Source: Vibrio sp. MEBiC08052
GTDB taxonomy: Bacteria; Pseudomonadota; Gammaproteobacteria; Enterobacterales; Vibrionaceae
Length of the DNA stretch: 64,000 nucleotides
Direction of reading: 5' to 3'
NCBI RefSeq assembly: GCF_001506075.1
Contig: NZ_KQ947475.1
Coordinates: 1,297,731-1,361,730, forward strand
Part shown: one piece after another, positions 20,401 through 30,757 of the stretch
Numbering within the stretch: the first letter of the stretch is position 1
How the letters are laid out: every line of letters begins with the position of its first letter
The notes under the pieces: generated by a model
Databases searched by the model: none
What the model saw: the letters and a program-made list of their open reading frames with translations, nothing else
Told to the model about the DNA's origin: nothing
Made by a program: the position numbers and the translations under genes

Positions 20401-20932
20401 CCATCGGAAACAGATCGAGAATTGCGCCCCGGCTGGCATATTCACCCGGACCAAAAACTTGATCGACATGGCGGTAGCCTGCGTTTTCAAGCTGTTCTCT
20501 GAGTTTGACTAAAGAAAATTGGTCTCTCTGTTTGACGATCAGTGTATGTTGCAGCAAAAAATCGCGTGGTGACTGTTTTTGCAGTAATGTCGTCACCGGG
20601 ATAATCGTAATCCCACTCGTTTGTTTGGGCAGATGATAGAGCCGCGAGATCCGATCGGAGATAATATCCTGATGCGGAGAAAAACTGTCATAAGGCAACG
20701 TTTCCCAGTCGGGGAATAACATGATGTCTGCTGAGAAAAACTGTTCGATTTCCTGCTGTAATTTCAAAGCCATCTGCGGGTCAGCAGTGACGAGCAGCGT
20801 ATGGCGTTGATATCGATGGGACAGCTCTGCTGCCACAAATGCGAGACTGGCACCGGTCAGGTTGCCGATCTGTTTTTTATCTCCCGGACCTTGAGATGCC
20901 GGAAGCGATAGAATGGGATTCAAGCTGGTCAT
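17468..20932 (-). CDS. mfd: Transcription-repair coupling factor Mfd
   Basis: ATPase that pushes stalled RNA polymerase off damaged DNA and recruits UvrA. At 1154 aa it is full length. An N-terminal UvrB-like region precedes the CarD-like RNA-polymerase interaction domain (KPGQPVVHIDHGIGRYIGL, near residue 480). The RecG-like motor has Walker A CGDVGFGKTEVAMRAAF and the DEEH box VDEEHRFGVRQKEKVK. A C-terminal TRCF domain follows. The ATG at 20932 (MTSLNPILS) was chosen over an upstream TTG (20956) that overlaps the end of the PilZ gene. The preceding gene ends only 7 nt away, so the two are probably cotranscribed. Confidence 0.96.
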   Translation of the reverse strand: MTSLNPILSLPASQGPGDKKQIGNLTGASLAFVAAELSHRYQRHTLLVTADPQMALKLQQEIEQFFSADIMLFPDWETLPYDSFSPHQDIISDRISRLYHLPKQTSGITIIPVTTLLQKQSPRDFLLQHTLIVKQRDQFSLVKLREQLENAGYRHVDQVFGPGEYASRGAILDLFPMGSDLPYRFDFFDDEIDTIRTFDPENQRSIEEIQEVRLLPAHEFPTTATAIEAFRNRWRQRFDASREPESVYMQVSKGLWPAGIEYWQPLFFDHTETLFDYLPPETQLIVVGDIEPSIDRFLNDVGERYEQRCVDPLRPLLEPAELWLQKDELFAMLKPFAQFQLRSEPVTEKSGRLNLQVSPLPDIQVQHQHKEPLSALRQFVESHTGQIVFSVESEGRREALLELLQRIKLRPTTLPSFQDACLSDEKYGLIIGTAEHGFILHEQQIALICESDLLGDRVVQRRKKDKRVTNSDAVIRNLAELKPGQPVVHIDHGIGRYIGLQTLEVGGITTEYVTLEYQGEAKLYVPVSALNLISRYSGGADENAPIHKLGGESWTKARRKAAEKARDVAAELLDVYAKRELKPGHVFALDREQYATFKASFPFEETDDQSMAINAVLSDMCQNKAMDRLVCGDVGFGKTEVAMRAAFVCTDNSKQVAVLVPTTLLAQQHFENFRDRFANHPIRVEVLSRFKTAKEQKQILQDVADGKIDILVGTHKLLSSELKFKDLGLLIVDEEHRFGVRQKEKVKAMRADVDILTLTATPIPRTLNMAMSGMRDLSIIATPPARRLAVKTFVRQSDQTIVREAVLREVMRGGQVYYLHNQVETIDKVAADLEKLIPEARITVAHGQMRERELERIMNDFYHQRFNLLVCTTIIETGIDIPTANTIIIHRADTLGLAQLHQLRGRVGRSHHQAYAYLLTPHPKAMTKDAIKRLEALASLEDLGAGFTLATHDLEIRGAGELLGEEQSGQIQSVGFTLYMEMLEQAVDALKSGKEPSLDDLLKAQTEVELRLPALLPDDYIPDINTRLSMYKQIASVSNPDELNELRVELIDRFGKLPDAALNLLEISKLKLEAAALKIKKIEAHSKGGYIEFDLNASINPAYLVQLLQSQPKQYGMDGPTKFKFTLPLEERNQRLGFIRDMLNEFQQNILPAS

Positions 20933-20939
20933 GAGTTTG

Positions 20940-21506
20940 CTATTTATTTCTTTCAAGAGAGCGACGACGTAATACTTTCTGCTGTTGATAGAGTGCGGCT
21001 TTAATGAGTAAGTCCTGATCGGATTCTCTCAGAAGGTCGTATTTCACAGTCATGAGATAGTGTTCATCTTCAGCCTGACAGGTTCCAACGTGTGCATAGC
21101 AGTATATTGCGGCAGGTGGGTGGTCCAGAAACAATTTGACGCGTAGTAACGTACCGACTTCGATCGGATCATGACTGACATAGGTAAATTGACTGGCACC
21201 AAATGATTCGGTCTGATGACGTTGCTGAGGGTCATCTTGCTGAGACAACATAAAATTCAACAGTAGGTTTAATTTAGTATTTTGACTATCCAGTAATTGA
21301 ATGAGATTTTTAAAGTCATTGTTTTTCAGCTCCTGCCGGGCGACATCACCGAGCTGGTCAAGATGACTGAACTCACAGGCAACAATAAATGGTACAGGGA
21401 TTTCACTTTCAAATACCTCTTCAGAAGGGAATGATGCCCCCGTCTCCAAAGGCTCAATATTGATTGTGAGTGCATGTTGCACTGTAAAAAACTCTTGTTC
21501 GACCAT
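20940..21506 (-). CDS. plzB: PilZ-like protein (PlzB type) lacking the c-di-GMP motif
   Basis: The 188-aa product sits directly before mfd, as does VC1885 (PlzB), one of the five PilZ proteins of V. cholerae. The C-terminal half (residues 100-175) is beta-rich and PilZ-like (QFTYVSHDPIEVGTLLRVKL). The canonical RxxxR and (D/N)xSxxG c-di-GMP motifs are not visible: only a vestigial SHDPIEVG appears, with no paired arginines before it. It may therefore work without binding c-di-GMP. It is divergent from lolC. The assignment rests mainly on position and fold impression. Confidence 0.6.
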   Translation of the reverse strand: MVEQEFFTVQHALTINIEPLETGASFPSEEVFESEIPVPFIVACEFSHLDQLGDVARQELKNNDFKNLIQLLDSQNTKLNLLLNFMLSQQDDPQQRHQTESFGASQFTYVSHDPIEVGTLLRVKLFLDHPPAAIYCYAHVGTCQAEDEHYLMTVKYDLLRESDQDLLIKAALYQQQKVLRRRSLERNK

Positions 21507-21670
21507 GGTTCATTCCTCATCTTTGCATGTTGATTATCGCTATACGAATGAACTAATCAAGGTATAGAGCTGTCATTTGTATGAATTAACAATGAATTGG
21601 CAAATTAATGCTACAACCTGAGCCAGTTTATCGTTAAAGTACCGTGCAATAGTCTTTATTGGTTTATAGT

Positions 21671-22879
21671 ATGTTTCGTCCTGTTTCGGTATTTATAGGG
21701 TTCAGATATTTACGAGGACAGTCAGGTGATCGGTTCAGCCGTTTTGTTTCCCGGATTTCGACCATCGGTATCACTATCGGAGTGTTAGCGCTGGTCACGG
21801 TTTTATCGGTCATGAATGGCTTTGAGTCTCAACTGAAGAACCGGATTCTAGGGGTCTTACCCCATGCAGTGGTTTATCAGGGACATGAACGAACCCAATG
21901 GCAAGCAACTCCGCCGTCTTTTCTTAAACAGTTTCCCGTGCAGGCTTCCCCTAAACCGATTGTTCGTAGTGAAGCCGTCGTACAGAGTGCGAGCGAGCTA
22001 TCGGCAGGCATCATGTTAGGTATTGAGCCTCGGGACAACGATCCACTTGCTCAATATCTGATCATCGGGACCATGCAAGATTTACATGCCGGAGATTATA
22101 CACTTTTCCTCGGTCATCAGTTAGCAAGACAACTCAATGTTTCTCAAGGTGATAAAGTTCGTCTGATGGTGACCCAAGCCAGTCAGTTTACGCCACTGGG
22201 CCGAATCCCCAGTCAACGCAACTTTACGGTCGCCGGTATCTTTAACACCGGTTCTGATATCGACGCTCAACTGATGATTACCCATATCCATGATGCACAG
22301 CGGCTATTGCGTCTGCCGGAGAAAACGATTTCCGGTTGGCGACTGTCGTTTACCGACCCTTTTATGGTATCTGAGCTGGCGAAGAAACTATTACCCCAAG
22401 GGTGGCACTGGAGTGACTGGCGCGATCAGCGTGGTGAATTATTTCAGGCTGTGCGGATGGAAAAAAATATGATGGGGCTGATGTTGGGACTGATTGTTGC
22501 CATTGCCGCCTTTAATATTATTTCTGCATTGATCATGGTTGTGATGGAAAAGCAGTCAGAAGTGGCGATTTTGAAAACGCAGGGCATGACGAATTTGCAA
22601 GTTTTATTTGTTTTTATTGTCCAAGGGGCAAGCAGTGGAATTGCCGGTGCGCTAAGTGGTGGCATCCTTGGTGTCCTGATTGCCAGTCATCTGAATTCGA
22701 TTTTACAAATACTTGGGGTTGACCTGATTGCAATGGGGGGAGCGTTGCCAGTCATGATTCGACCCGGCCAGATTATCGTGGTGGAGTTGCTCACTATTGC
22801 CTTGAGTCTTTTGGCAACCTTGTATCCGTCATTCCGTGCATCGTCCGTTCATCCAGCAGAGGCTTTACGCTATGAATAA
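21671..22879 (+). CDS. lolC: Lipoprotein-releasing ABC transporter permease LolC
   Basis: Inner-membrane subunit of LolCDE, which extracts lipoproteins and hands them to LolA. At 402 aa it starts [16 protein letters not shown], with the first membrane helix at about residues 22-45, a large periplasmic domain, and three C-terminal helices from about residue 265. A TTG 4 codons upstream is less likely. The end overlaps lolD by 8 nt, and lolE follows, so lolCDE is one transcription unit. Confidence 0.95.
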   Translation: MFRPVSVFIGFRYLRGQSGDRFSRFVSRISTIGITIGVLALVTVLSVMNGFESQLKNRILGVLPHAVVYQGHERTQWQATPPSFLKQFPVQASPKPIVRSEAVVQSASELSAGIMLGIEPRDNDPLAQYLIIGTMQDLHAGDYTLFLGHQLARQLNVSQGDKVRLMVTQASQFTPLGRIPSQRNFTVAGIFNTGSDIDAQLMITHIHDAQRLLRLPEKTISGWRLSFTDPFMVSELAKKLLPQGWHWSDWRDQRGELFQAVRMEKNMMGLMLGLIVAIAAFNIISALIMVVMEKQSEVAILKTQGMTNLQVLFVFIVQGASSGIAGALSGGILGVLIASHLNSILQILGVDLIAMGGALPVMIRPGQIIVVELLTIALSLLATLYPSFRASSVHPAEALRYE

Positions 22880-23546
22880 TCTCCTTGAATGTCGTCAGCT
22901 CACAAAAACGTATCGGGAAGGCGAGCTTGCGACACATGTCTTACGAGGTGTTAGCTTTTCGATGCAACCTGGAGAGTTTGCCTCGATTGTTGGGTCATCC
23001 GGATCGGGCAAAAGCACCCTACTACACATCTTAGGTGCACTCGATCAACCCACCAGTGGTGATGTGACGTTTTTAGGGCATGACATGTTGCAGCTCCGAT
23101 CTGCGCAGCAGGCTAAAATCCGTAATCAACACATTGGTTTTGTGTATCAGTTTCATCACTTACTGGCGGATTTTACGGCCTTAGAAAATGTGGCGATGCC
23201 TTTGTTGATTGGCGGTGAGTCAGTCGCAAATGCGACCCACAGTGCGAAACAATGGCTTACTCGCGTCGGGCTTGACCACCGGCTCTCCCATCGCCCGAGC
23301 GAACTTTCGGGGGGAGAGCGGCAACGGGTTGCGATTGCTCGGGCGTTGGTCAACAAACCGTCTTTGGTATTAGCCGATGAACCGACCGGTAATCTGGATC
23401 ATCAGACGGCTCTGGCTGTTTATGAGCTGATGAGAGAGTTGAATGAGGATTCCCAAACTGCATTTTTAGTGGTCACGCATGATCAGCAACTTGCGGGAAA
23501 AATGAATCGTATTCTGACGATGCAAGACGGCTTACTGACGTCGTAA
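22872..23546 (+). CDS. lolD: Lipoprotein-releasing ABC transporter ATPase LolD
   Basis: Cytoplasmic ATPase that drives LolCE. At 224 aa it has Walker [10 protein letters not shown] near residues 40-48, the signature [15 protein letters not shown] near 143, Walker [13 protein letters not shown] and an H-loop (VVTHD). The ATG at 22872 overlaps the stop codon of lolC, and the family starts MNN-LL, so the longer upstream frame was discarded. Confidence 0.96.
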   Translation: MNNLLECRQLTKTYREGELATHVLRGVSFSMQPGEFASIVGSSGSGKSTLLHILGALDQPTSGDVTFLGHDMLQLRSAQQAKIRNQHIGFVYQFHHLLADFTALENVAMPLLIGGESVANATHSAKQWLTRVGLDHRLSHRPSELSGGERQRVAIARALVNKPSLVLADEPTGNLDHQTALAVYELMRELNEDSQTAFLVVTHDQQLAGKMNRILTMQDGLLTS

Positions 23547-23558
23547 GGAGAGCACAAA

Positions 23559-24806
23559 GTGATTTCATCATTATCTCTGATGATTGGTCGTCGTTTCAGC
23601 CGTTCCAAAAAAAGAAACAAATTGGTTTCCTTCATTTCAATCTCTTCCACTCTGGGGATTGCTTTCGGGGTCGCTGTGATCGTGATTGGCTTATCAGCGA
23701 TGAACGGGTTTGAAAGAGAGCTGGATAACCGAGTGCTATCGGTGATTCCTCATGGTGAATTTGAAGGTGTTGACGGGCCGATCCAAGCATGGCCGGCGAT
23801 GATGAAGAAAATTACCTCTTTTCCTCAGATTGTTGCGGCTGCACCTTATGTCAGGTTTACCGCTTTGGCAGAGAAAGGTCAGCAATTGAAAGCGATTGAG
23901 GTTCGTGGTATTGATCCGGAGATGGAGCGTCATGTGTCCGAGCTGTCCCGGTATATCTCCGGACAGACATTTACCAAGGACTCTGCCGCGAAACATCAAG
24001 TGATTCTCGGACAGGGCGTCGCACAACGTTTGGGGGTTGACATCGGTGATGCTTTAACGTTGATGGTGCCGAATATGTCCGGCGGCGCGAAGTCACTGAA
24101 AGCCCCACAGCGGATACGGGTTACACTGGTTGGCGTATTGGCGCTGCATGGGCAGATCGATCACAATCTGGCGTTGATTCCGCTGGAAGATGCCCAACGA
24201 TATACCGGTATCGGATCGGCGGTTACCGGGGTGTCAGTCAAAGTACATGATGTTTTCCGCGCCGAGCAAATTGTTCGTCAGGTCGGTAATCAGCTCAATC
24301 AGTATGTTTATCTGCGGAGCTGGCAGCGGCAATACGGCTATCTTTACCGCGATATTCAGCTGGTTCGTACGATTTTGTATCTGGTGATGGTTCTCGTAAT
24401 TGGGGTGGCAAGTTTTAATATTGTTTCAACCTTAATGATGGCGGTGAAAGATCGCGCTGCAGAAATTGCGATTTTGCGAACGATGGGCGCTTCGGACCGT
24501 TTGATCCGGCAGATATTCATGTGGCAAGGGATTTTTTCCGGTGTATTGGGGAGTCTGTGTGGCAGCATTATTGGGGTGTTGGTTGCAATGAATCTGACAG
24601 GTTTGATTCAACAACTCGAGTCGTTAATCGGGCACCACTTTTTATCCGGTGATATCTATTTTGTGGATTTTCTGCCATCTCAAGTGGAAGTCCGGGATGT
24701 GGTGTTGGTGTCCGGGACGGCAATATTATTGAGTTTGGCTGCGACATTCTATCCCGCGCTGAAGGCGAGCCGTCTCAATCCCGCAACCGTTCTTTCTGCC
24801 CGCTAG
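23559..24806 (+). CDS. lolE: Lipoprotein-releasing ABC transporter permease LolE
   Basis: Second membrane subunit of LolCDE, paralogous to LolC: both share the N-terminal helix followed by [18 protein letters not shown] and the C-terminal FtsX-like helices. It has 415 aa. The start is GTG with AAGGAG 8 nt upstream. It ends the lolCDE operon, followed by a hairpin. Confidence 0.95.
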   Translation: MISSLSLMIGRRFSRSKKRNKLVSFISISSTLGIAFGVAVIVIGLSAMNGFERELDNRVLSVIPHGEFEGVDGPIQAWPAMMKKITSFPQIVAAAPYVRFTALAEKGQQLKAIEVRGIDPEMERHVSELSRYISGQTFTKDSAAKHQVILGQGVAQRLGVDIGDALTLMVPNMSGGAKSLKAPQRIRVTLVGVLALHGQIDHNLALIPLEDAQRYTGIGSAVTGVSVKVHDVFRAEQIVRQVGNQLNQYVYLRSWQRQYGYLYRDIQLVRTILYLVMVLVIGVASFNIVSTLMMAVKDRAAEIAILRTMGASDRLIRQIFMWQGIFSGVLGSLCGSIIGVLVAMNLTGLIQQLESLIGHHFLSGDIYFVDFLPSQVEVRDVVLVSGTAILLSLAATFYPALKASRLNPATVLSAR

Positions 24807-24842
24807 ATAACTTTCGATAGATTCTTTTCAATAGATAAAAGG

Positions 24843-24875
24843 CGACTTCAGGCCGTAAAATGCTGAAGTCGTTTC
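24843..24875 (+). terminator. Probable terminator after lolE
   Basis: A 9-bp perfect stem (CGACTTCAG / CTGAAGTCG) with an 11-nt loop and a short TTT tail. The tail is weak. The rest of the gap to 25034 shows no clear element. Confidence 0.55.
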
Positions 24876-25034
24876 CTATTCTCTCCGACGCTCATAGCGT
24901 TGACGTTCCTAAAATATATAAGAAAGTGTGAAGTGAACCGAGGATGACCATTCTCTGACATCAACAATTTCACACCTTTATCACGGGTGCCTCGTAATGA
25001 CGGACACTTTTCAAGACACTCTCTTTTTCTCAGG

Positions 25035-25544
25035 TTACTTTAGCTGTCGCTTTTGCCAGCTTCTGACGACGGAGTAACGCCACAAGCCATGAATCCCGAA
25101 GTAACCAAGTAGGGCACAGACGACGCCACAAATCAAACACCCGACAACCAGTGAGGGTGCAATGGTTGACATTTGCTGAGTGATATAACTCCAAGACAGT
25201 TCAAAATGAAAATGTTGTGGCGGTTCATGGAGAACCCAAGCGCCGAGTTTATAAGCAAAATAGAACAGAACCGGCATGGTAATTGGGTTACTCACCCAAA
25301 CCAAAGCGACAGAGAGTGGCAGATTGACACCACATGCGATAGCAAGTCCAGCAGACATAATCATCTGACTGGGAAGCGGGACAAATGCCATAAATAATCC
25401 CACGGCAAAAGCACCGGCAGCCGAACGACGGTTCAGACACCATAAATTGGGGTTATACAACACGTTACCGAAAATTCTCAGGGCTTTTTGCCGTTTGATT
25501 AGTTCCCTGTCTGGTAAGAATCGCTTAATTAATTTTTTAGGCAT
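25035..25544 (-). CDS. DUF2062 membrane protein
   Basis: A 169-aa inner-membrane protein of unknown function. The DUF2062 hallmark is a hydrophobic block with SAAGAFAVGLFMAFVPLPSQ (about residues 41-60) and VWVSNPITMPVLFYFAYKLG (about 83-102), plus a third helix near 128-150. Both ends are basic. It is divergent from comEC with only 8 nt between the two start codons, so each gene's promoter must lie inside the other's coding region or the start of one is further in. Confidence 0.85.
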   Translation of the reverse strand: MPKKLIKRFLPDRELIKRQKALRIFGNVLYNPNLWCLNRRSAAGAFAVGLFMAFVPLPSQMIMSAGLAIACGVNLPLSVALVWVSNPITMPVLFYFAYKLGAWVLHEPPQHFHFELSWSYITQQMSTIAPSLVVGCLICGVVCALLGYFGIHGLWRYSVVRSWQKRQLK

Positions 25545-25552
25545 ATAAAACG

Positions 25553-27820
25553 ATGGCTCTTATAAAAAACAACTGGTTGCTCAGTTCTTATTGTTTAACA
25601 TTATTATCATCACCTTATTGGCCGAAGATGCCGGGTATGATTTATTGCTGGTGGGGTGTCTTGCTGCCGTTTTTTGCTCTCCGGATTCATCAACTGCGGT
25701 ACACAATTGGTATATGCACCGCATTGATATTGGTGCTATTTTACGGAAATATATTCAAACGACAATCTGCCATTCTATTTCAGTCTGAACACGATATTAC
25801 CATAAACGTCAAAGTTGACAGCTTTTTTACACCAAATAGTTTTGGCTATAGTGCGCGAGCACAAGTGTTATCGATAAATAACACACCTATTAGGTGGTGG
25901 ATACAACCAAAAGTCAAGCTATATACATCTGCTCAATATTATCCCGGTGATATATTGAAAATGTCAGTTACTATCAAACCGATTACGGGTTTACTCAATG
26001 AAGCGGGATTTGATAGTGAACGCTATTTTTTCAGTCAAGGCATGGTTGCAAAAGTATTCGCCCGTTCTGATATTGAGGTGAAAAAATCAGGAGAGTCTTG
26101 GCGTTATCGGCTATTTCAGCGAGTGGCGCAGCAGCTCCAGAACGACTCGTTGAAAGGTATTATCCTTGCGCTTTCTTTTGCAAACCGCAATGATTTAACC
26201 GAGCAACAGTGGCGGATCCTCAAAGAGAGTGGTTTAGCGCATTTGATCGCTATCTCAGGTTTGCATATCGGTATTGCTTACTCATTTGGTTTCTTTCTTG
26301 GTATACCCATCTCTCGTTTAGGTCAACGCTGGTTATGGACGCCAGTTATCTTCGGGGGGTGTTCTGCTTTGACTTACGCATGGTTAGCCAGTTTTTCACT
26401 GCCAACCCAACGCGCCATGCTGATGTTACTCATCCATATTGTATTCAGATTGAGCCATATGCGAATCAGTCTCCGAGATCGATTCTTACTCACGTTGAGT
26501 GGCATATTAACCATTCATCCGTTTGCCGGGGTTTCAGCCAGTTTCTGGATGTCGTTTTCTGCGGTTTTCTTTGTTCTTTATCTGGTCAATCAGGAAAGAG
26601 ACATCCTGCACCGCGATCGTATCGGAAAACTGATACGACAGATGAAAGGGCATATTGTATTAATGATCTGTATGTTGCCTGTCGGTGCTTACTTTTTTGG
26701 TGGTGTGAGTCTGGTTGCCCCCTTGTATAACTTGGTATTTATTCCTTGGTTCAGTGTGCTGGTGGTGCCTTTGCTCTTTGTCGGCTTGTGGGTGACGGGG
26801 TGTGGTGGCTCAGCCATGCCAGTATGGCAGACGATTCATGTTTTACTTGAGCCGGTTATGTGGGCAGCCAGTTTTGCTGAGCCAGCTTGGCTATTTACGC
26901 CTTCTCACTTTACCTACCTCTTGATTATTGCGACAGCGGTTGTGTTACTTTGGCCCATCTTATCACGCTGTAGTATCGGCTTTTTTCTGGTCATGATGTG
27001 TGGATTCTCGACCGGCCGCGATACAACAACCGGCTGGCAGATTGATATTCTGGATGTCGGCCATGGTTTATCGATTTTGATTGAGAAAAATGGACACTAC
27101 ATTCTCTATGATACCGGGAAAAGCTGGCAGGGTGGGAGTATCGCTCAGTCCGTAGTGACACCTGTCTTAAGGCAGCGAGGGGTCCGGCATCTGGATGGTT
27201 TGATTCTCAGTCACTTGGATAATGATCATGCAGGTGGTCGTTTTGATGTTGAAAAAATCTGGCATCCCCAGTGGAAACGAGCCAGTGCGTTTTTGCCGGG
27301 ATATCAGCCTTGCACACAAGGTCACTCATGGCAGTGGCAAGCACTGAGGTTTGATGTTTTATGGCCGCCAGAACGCGTTGTGAAAGCAGACAACGATGCT
27401 TCATGCACGATTCGGATTTCTGATGATGCCGGACATTCTATTCTGTTGACCGGCGATATTGAAAAGAGCAGTGAATGGCAGATGTTACAGCAGAACCTGC
27501 CACTTGGCAGTGATGTGGTAATTGTGCCTCATCATGGTAGCTATACATCTTCTTCCTCTTTATGGGTGAAACGGGTTGGCGCTGAGTTAGCCATTGCCTC
27601 TTTGGCCGGGATAAATATGTGGCATTTGCCCAATGCCGGTGTCGTTAAACGCTATCAGCAAAATGGCACACAATGGCTGGATACAGCCACGTCTGGTCAG
27701 GTACGGATCATCGTTTCGAACAAAAAACGAGAGGTCAACACGATGCGCAGTCATGCCTTCTCGCCATGGTATAGGCAGACGCTACGTAAACAGGTAGAAT
27801 GGCGCGGTTATTCTCGATGA
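25553..27820 (+). CDS. comEC: DNA uptake channel protein ComEC/Rec2
   Basis: Inner-membrane channel for transport of single-stranded DNA during natural transformation, a process chitin induces in vibrios. The 755-aa product has two hydrophobic N-terminal segments and a periplasmic OB-type domain (about 60-180). The Competence domain follows, with many helices ([20 protein letters not shown], about 228-250). A C-terminal metallo-beta-lactamase domain has [10 protein letters not shown] near residue 552 and [13 protein letters not shown]. No strong ribosome-binding site precedes the ATG, so the start could lie a few codons further in. The 3' end lies 17 nt before msbA. Confidence 0.93.
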   Translation: MALIKNNWLLSSYCLTLLSSPYWPKMPGMIYCWWGVLLPFFALRIHQLRYTIGICTALILVLFYGNIFKRQSAILFQSEHDITINVKVDSFFTPNSFGYSARAQVLSINNTPIRWWIQPKVKLYTSAQYYPGDILKMSVTIKPITGLLNEAGFDSERYFFSQGMVAKVFARSDIEVKKSGESWRYRLFQRVAQQLQNDSLKGIILALSFANRNDLTEQQWRILKESGLAHLIAISGLHIGIAYSFGFFLGIPISRLGQRWLWTPVIFGGCSALTYAWLASFSLPTQRAMLMLLIHIVFRLSHMRISLRDRFLLTLSGILTIHPFAGVSASFWMSFSAVFFVLYLVNQERDILHRDRIGKLIRQMKGHIVLMICMLPVGAYFFGGVSLVAPLYNLVFIPWFSVLVVPLLFVGLWVTGCGGSAMPVWQTIHVLLEPVMWAASFAEPAWLFTPSHFTYLLIIATAVVLLWPILSRCSIGFFLVMMCGFSTGRDTTTGWQIDILDVGHGLSILIEKNGHYILYDTGKSWQGGSIAQSVVTPVLRQRGVRHLDGLILSHLDNDHAGGRFDVEKIWHPQWKRASAFLPGYQPCTQGHSWQWQALRFDVLWPPERVVKADNDASCTIRISDDAGHSILLTGDIEKSSEWQMLQQNLPLGSDVVIVPHHGSYTSSSSLWVKRVGAELAIASLAGINMWHLPNAGVVKRYQQNGTQWLDTATSGQVRIIVSNKKREVNTMRSHAFSPWYRQTLRKQVEWRGYSR

Positions 27821-27837
27821 AAAGTACCATGGTATCT

Positions 27838-29586
27838 ATGTCTAATATAAATGATGAAACGACTTGGCAAACTTTTAAGCGTCTTTGGGTTTATATCCGC
27901 TTATACAAGTCAGGTCTGTTTGTTGCCGTTATTGCTCTGATTATTAATGCTGCGTCGGATACCTACATGGTTTCCCTACTCAAGCCACTGTTGGATGAAG
28001 GTTTCGGTTCCGCTGAATCTAATTTTCTGAAAATACTGCCGTTCATTATTTTAGCCATGATGCTGATCCGTGGGCTCAGTGGATTTGTATCATCTTATTG
28101 TCTGAGTTGGGTTTCTGGGAACGTCGTGATGATGATGCGACGTAAAATATTTAATCATTTCATGCATATGCCGGTGGGTTTCTTTGATCAGGAATCAACC
28201 GGTGGATTATTGTCAAGAATTACCTATGACACGGAACAGGTCGCCGGTGCGACGAGCCGGGCATTGGTTAGTATTGTCCGCGAAGGCGCCAGTATTGTGG
28301 GTTTGTTGGCATTGATGTTCTGGAATAGCTGGGAGTTATCTCTGGTCTTGATCGTTGTCGCGCCTGTTGTTGCTGTAGCGATTCGAGTCGTGTCGAAGCG
28401 GTTTCGGAAAATATCCAGAAATATGCAGGATGCGATGGGACAGGTCACCTCGTCTGCTGAGCAGATGCTGAAGGGGCACAAAGTGGTTCTTAGTTATGGC
28501 GGTCATGACGTCGAGGGCAAACGCTTTGATGATGTCAGCAACCGGATGCGTCAACAGACGATGAAACTGGTCGCCGCTCAGGCTATCGCGAATCCAGTGA
28601 TACAGATGATTGCTTCTGTGGCATTGGTGACGGTGTTATTTTTAGCCAGTGTGGACTCGATTCGTTCCGAACTGACTCCCGGCACATTTACGGTGATTTT
28701 TTCTGCCATGTTTGGTTTGATGCGCCCGTTAAAAGCGTTAACGAATGTCACGTCAGATTTTCAACGTGGGATGGCCGCCAGTCAGACTTTATTCTCACTG
28801 ATGGATCTGGAGACGGAAAAAGATACCGGCAATTACGAAGCCGATGCCGTGACGGGACTGGTTCAAGTCAATGACGTAACGTTTACCTATCAGGGTAAAG
28901 AAAAGCCGACCCTTGCACATATTTCTTTTGCCATCAAACCAGGTCATACCGTTGCTTTGGTCGGCCGTTCCGGTTCGGGGAAAAGTACCATTGCCAGTTT
29001 ATTTACCCGTTTTTATGATGTTGACGATGGTGTGATCCAGTTAGACGGGCAGGATATCCGAGATTATAAATTGACCAACCTCAGGAAGCATTTTGCGCTG
29101 GTCTCGCAAAATGTGCATCTATTTAACGATACGATCGCAAATAACATTGCCTATGCTGCTGAGGGGATTTATACCCGGGAGCAAATTGAACACGCTGCCC
29201 GGCAGGCGCACGCGATGGAATTCATTCAAAATATGCCTGCGGGTCTGGACACTTTGATCGGTGAGAATGGTGCCAGTCTGTCTGGCGGTCAACGCCAGCG
29301 GATCGCGATCGCCCGGGCACTCCTGAGGGATGCACCGGTGCTGATTTTGGATGAAGCGACATCCGCACTGGATACCGAATCAGAACGGGCGATTCAGGAA
29401 GCTTTAGCTGAGTTGCAGAAGAATAAAACGGTTTTGGTGATTGCACACCGATTATCGACGATTGAAGAAGCCGATGAAATTTTGGTCATCGATGAAGGTG
29501 AAATTATCGAAAGAGGTCATCATGTCGCGCTGCTTGAAAAACACGGTGCCTATGCTCAACTTCATCGTACCCAATTTGGTAGCTAA
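27838..29586 (+). CDS. msbA: Lipid A export ABC transporter MsbA
   Basis: Inner-membrane flippase that moves core-lipid A to the periplasmic leaflet. It is 582 aa, the standard half-transporter size. Six membrane helices (about residues 20-310) precede the ATPase with Walker [10 protein letters not shown] near 376, signature [16 protein letters not shown] near 481 and Walker [14 protein letters not shown]. The frame opens 13 codons earlier, inside comEC; the family begins MS...WQTFKRLW, so the ATG at 27838 was chosen. It is followed after 3 nt by lpxK, as in E. coli. Confidence 0.96.
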   Translation: MSNINDETTWQTFKRLWVYIRLYKSGLFVAVIALIINAASDTYMVSLLKPLLDEGFGSAESNFLKILPFIILAMMLIRGLSGFVSSYCLSWVSGNVVMMMRRKIFNHFMHMPVGFFDQESTGGLLSRITYDTEQVAGATSRALVSIVREGASIVGLLALMFWNSWELSLVLIVVAPVVAVAIRVVSKRFRKISRNMQDAMGQVTSSAEQMLKGHKVVLSYGGHDVEGKRFDDVSNRMRQQTMKLVAAQAIANPVIQMIASVALVTVLFLASVDSIRSELTPGTFTVIFSAMFGLMRPLKALTNVTSDFQRGMAASQTLFSLMDLETEKDTGNYEADAVTGLVQVNDVTFTYQGKEKPTLAHISFAIKPGHTVALVGRSGSGKSTIASLFTRFYDVDDGVIQLDGQDIRDYKLTNLRKHFALVSQNVHLFNDTIANNIAYAAEGIYTREQIEHAARQAHAMEFIQNMPAGLDTLIGENGASLSGGQRQRIAIARALLRDAPVLILDEATSALDTESERAIQEALAELQKNKTVLVIAHRLSTIEEADEILVIDEGEIIERGHHVALLEKHGAYAQLHRTQFGS

Positions 29587-29589
29587 ATC

Positions 29590-30597
29590 GTGATTGAGGA
29601 CATCTGGTTTAAAAATCATTTCGCCGGTCGGTTATTGGCCCCGATCTTATGGCCGCTGAGTCTGCTGTACCGCTGGATCAGTGAAGCGCGCAGAAAGTCC
29701 TATCAACAAGGGCATAAGCAGACTTATCGGGCACCGGTTCCGATCATTGTTGTCGGCAACATTACTGCCGGAGGAAATGGGAAAACGCCAGTGGTTGTCT
29801 GGCTGGTGGAAGCATTACAACAGATGGGTATGACACCGGGCGTGATTTCCCGTGGCTACGGGGGTAAAGCACCGCAATATCCATTACTGCTTACCCAAGA
29901 GACACCCGTTCACCACTGTGGTGATGAACCGAAACTGATACATCAGCGAACAGGGGCACCTGTTGCCGTGGCACCACACCGAGCAGATGCGGTACAAGCA
30001 TTATTGACACAAGGTGTGAATGTGGTGGTTGCCGATGATGGCTTACAGCATTATGCATTGGCGCGGGATATTGAAATTGTGGTTGTTGATGGCCAACGAC
30101 GTTTTGGCAACCAACGGTTTATTCCTTACGGCCCGTTGCGAGAGTCGCTGCACCGACTGACATCGGTTGATTTTGTCATTAACAATGGTGGTTCACCGGA
30201 AGGAAATGAGATTCCCATGACGCTTGTGCCTCAGCAAGCCGTTCACCTTTGTTCCGGTATCCGTCGTGATGTTGAGCAATTAGGGAAATTAACCGCCATT
30301 GCAGGGATCGGTAACCCGTCGCGTTTTTTTCAGACATTATTGCAGTTAGGCGCTTCTCTGGTTGCGACCCGAGGATTTGCTGATCATTATCAATATAGTG
30401 CTCGTGATATTGAGGGAATTGCCGAAGAAGCCGAACATGTCATCATGACGGAAAAAGATGCAGTGAAATGTCTTCCCTTTGCGCAAGATAACTGGTGGTA
30501 TTTACCGGTATCTGCGGCATTCCGACCTGTAGATGCGCAAAAAATATTACGATCAATTGAAGAGGTTATTAAACACTATGGATCATCGTCTGCTTGA
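29590..30597 (+). CDS. lpxK: Tetraacyldisaccharide 4'-kinase LpxK
   Basis: Adds the 4'-phosphate to the lipid A disaccharide on the cytoplasmic face of the inner membrane. The 335-aa protein has an N-terminal membrane-associated helix ([17 protein letters not shown]) and the P-loop [15 protein letters not shown] (about residues 55-69). [20 protein letters not shown] carries the conserved DDGxQ. The start is GTG, 3 nt after msbA. It overlaps the start of ycaR by 20 nt. Confidence 0.96.
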   Translation: MIEDIWFKNHFAGRLLAPILWPLSLLYRWISEARRKSYQQGHKQTYRAPVPIIVVGNITAGGNGKTPVVVWLVEALQQMGMTPGVISRGYGGKAPQYPLLLTQETPVHHCGDEPKLIHQRTGAPVAVAPHRADAVQALLTQGVNVVVADDGLQHYALARDIEIVVVDGQRRFGNQRFIPYGPLRESLHRLTSVDFVINNGGSPEGNEIPMTLVPQQAVHLCSGIRRDVEQLGKLTAIAGIGNPSRFFQTLLQLGASLVATRGFADHYQYSARDIEGIAEEAEHVIMTEKDAVKCLPFAQDNWWYLPVSAAFRPVDAQKILRSIEEVIKHYGSSSA

Positions 30598-30757
30598 AAT
30601 TGTTGCCTGTCCGGTATGTAAAGGAAAACTGACCTATGATAAAGAGCAACAAGAGTTGATTTGTAAATTTGATCGGCTTGCATATCCAATTAGAGAGGGA
30701 ATCCCGGTGTTGCTGGAGCCAGAAGCACGAACCATGTCAATGGAAGAGGGACGCTGA
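30578..30757 (+). CDS. ycaR: Trm112-family small protein YcaR
   Basis: A 59-aa protein of the Trm112/UPF0434 family, starting [18 protein letters not shown], with a single CPVC motif near residues 11-14 and [16 protein letters not shown]. Eukaryotic and archaeal Trm112 proteins are cofactors of methyltransferases; the bacterial role is unclear. The start lies within the end of lpxK and the stop overlaps the kdsB start (TGATG), so the three are translationally coupled. A longer upstream frame was discarded because it adds non-family sequence. Confidence 0.9.
   Translation: MDHRLLEIVACPVCKGKLTYDKEQQELICKFDRLAYPIREGIPVLLEPEARTMSMEEGR

Noticed and set aside
19987..20502. A 171-codon plus-strand frame opposite mfd
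   Set aside because: It is antisense to the conserved N-terminal part of Mfd and reads as low-complexity basic sequence with no family match.
26209..26730. A 173-codon frame inside comEC
   Set aside because: It is a shifted frame over the ComEC membrane core, with cysteine- and tryptophan-rich random composition.
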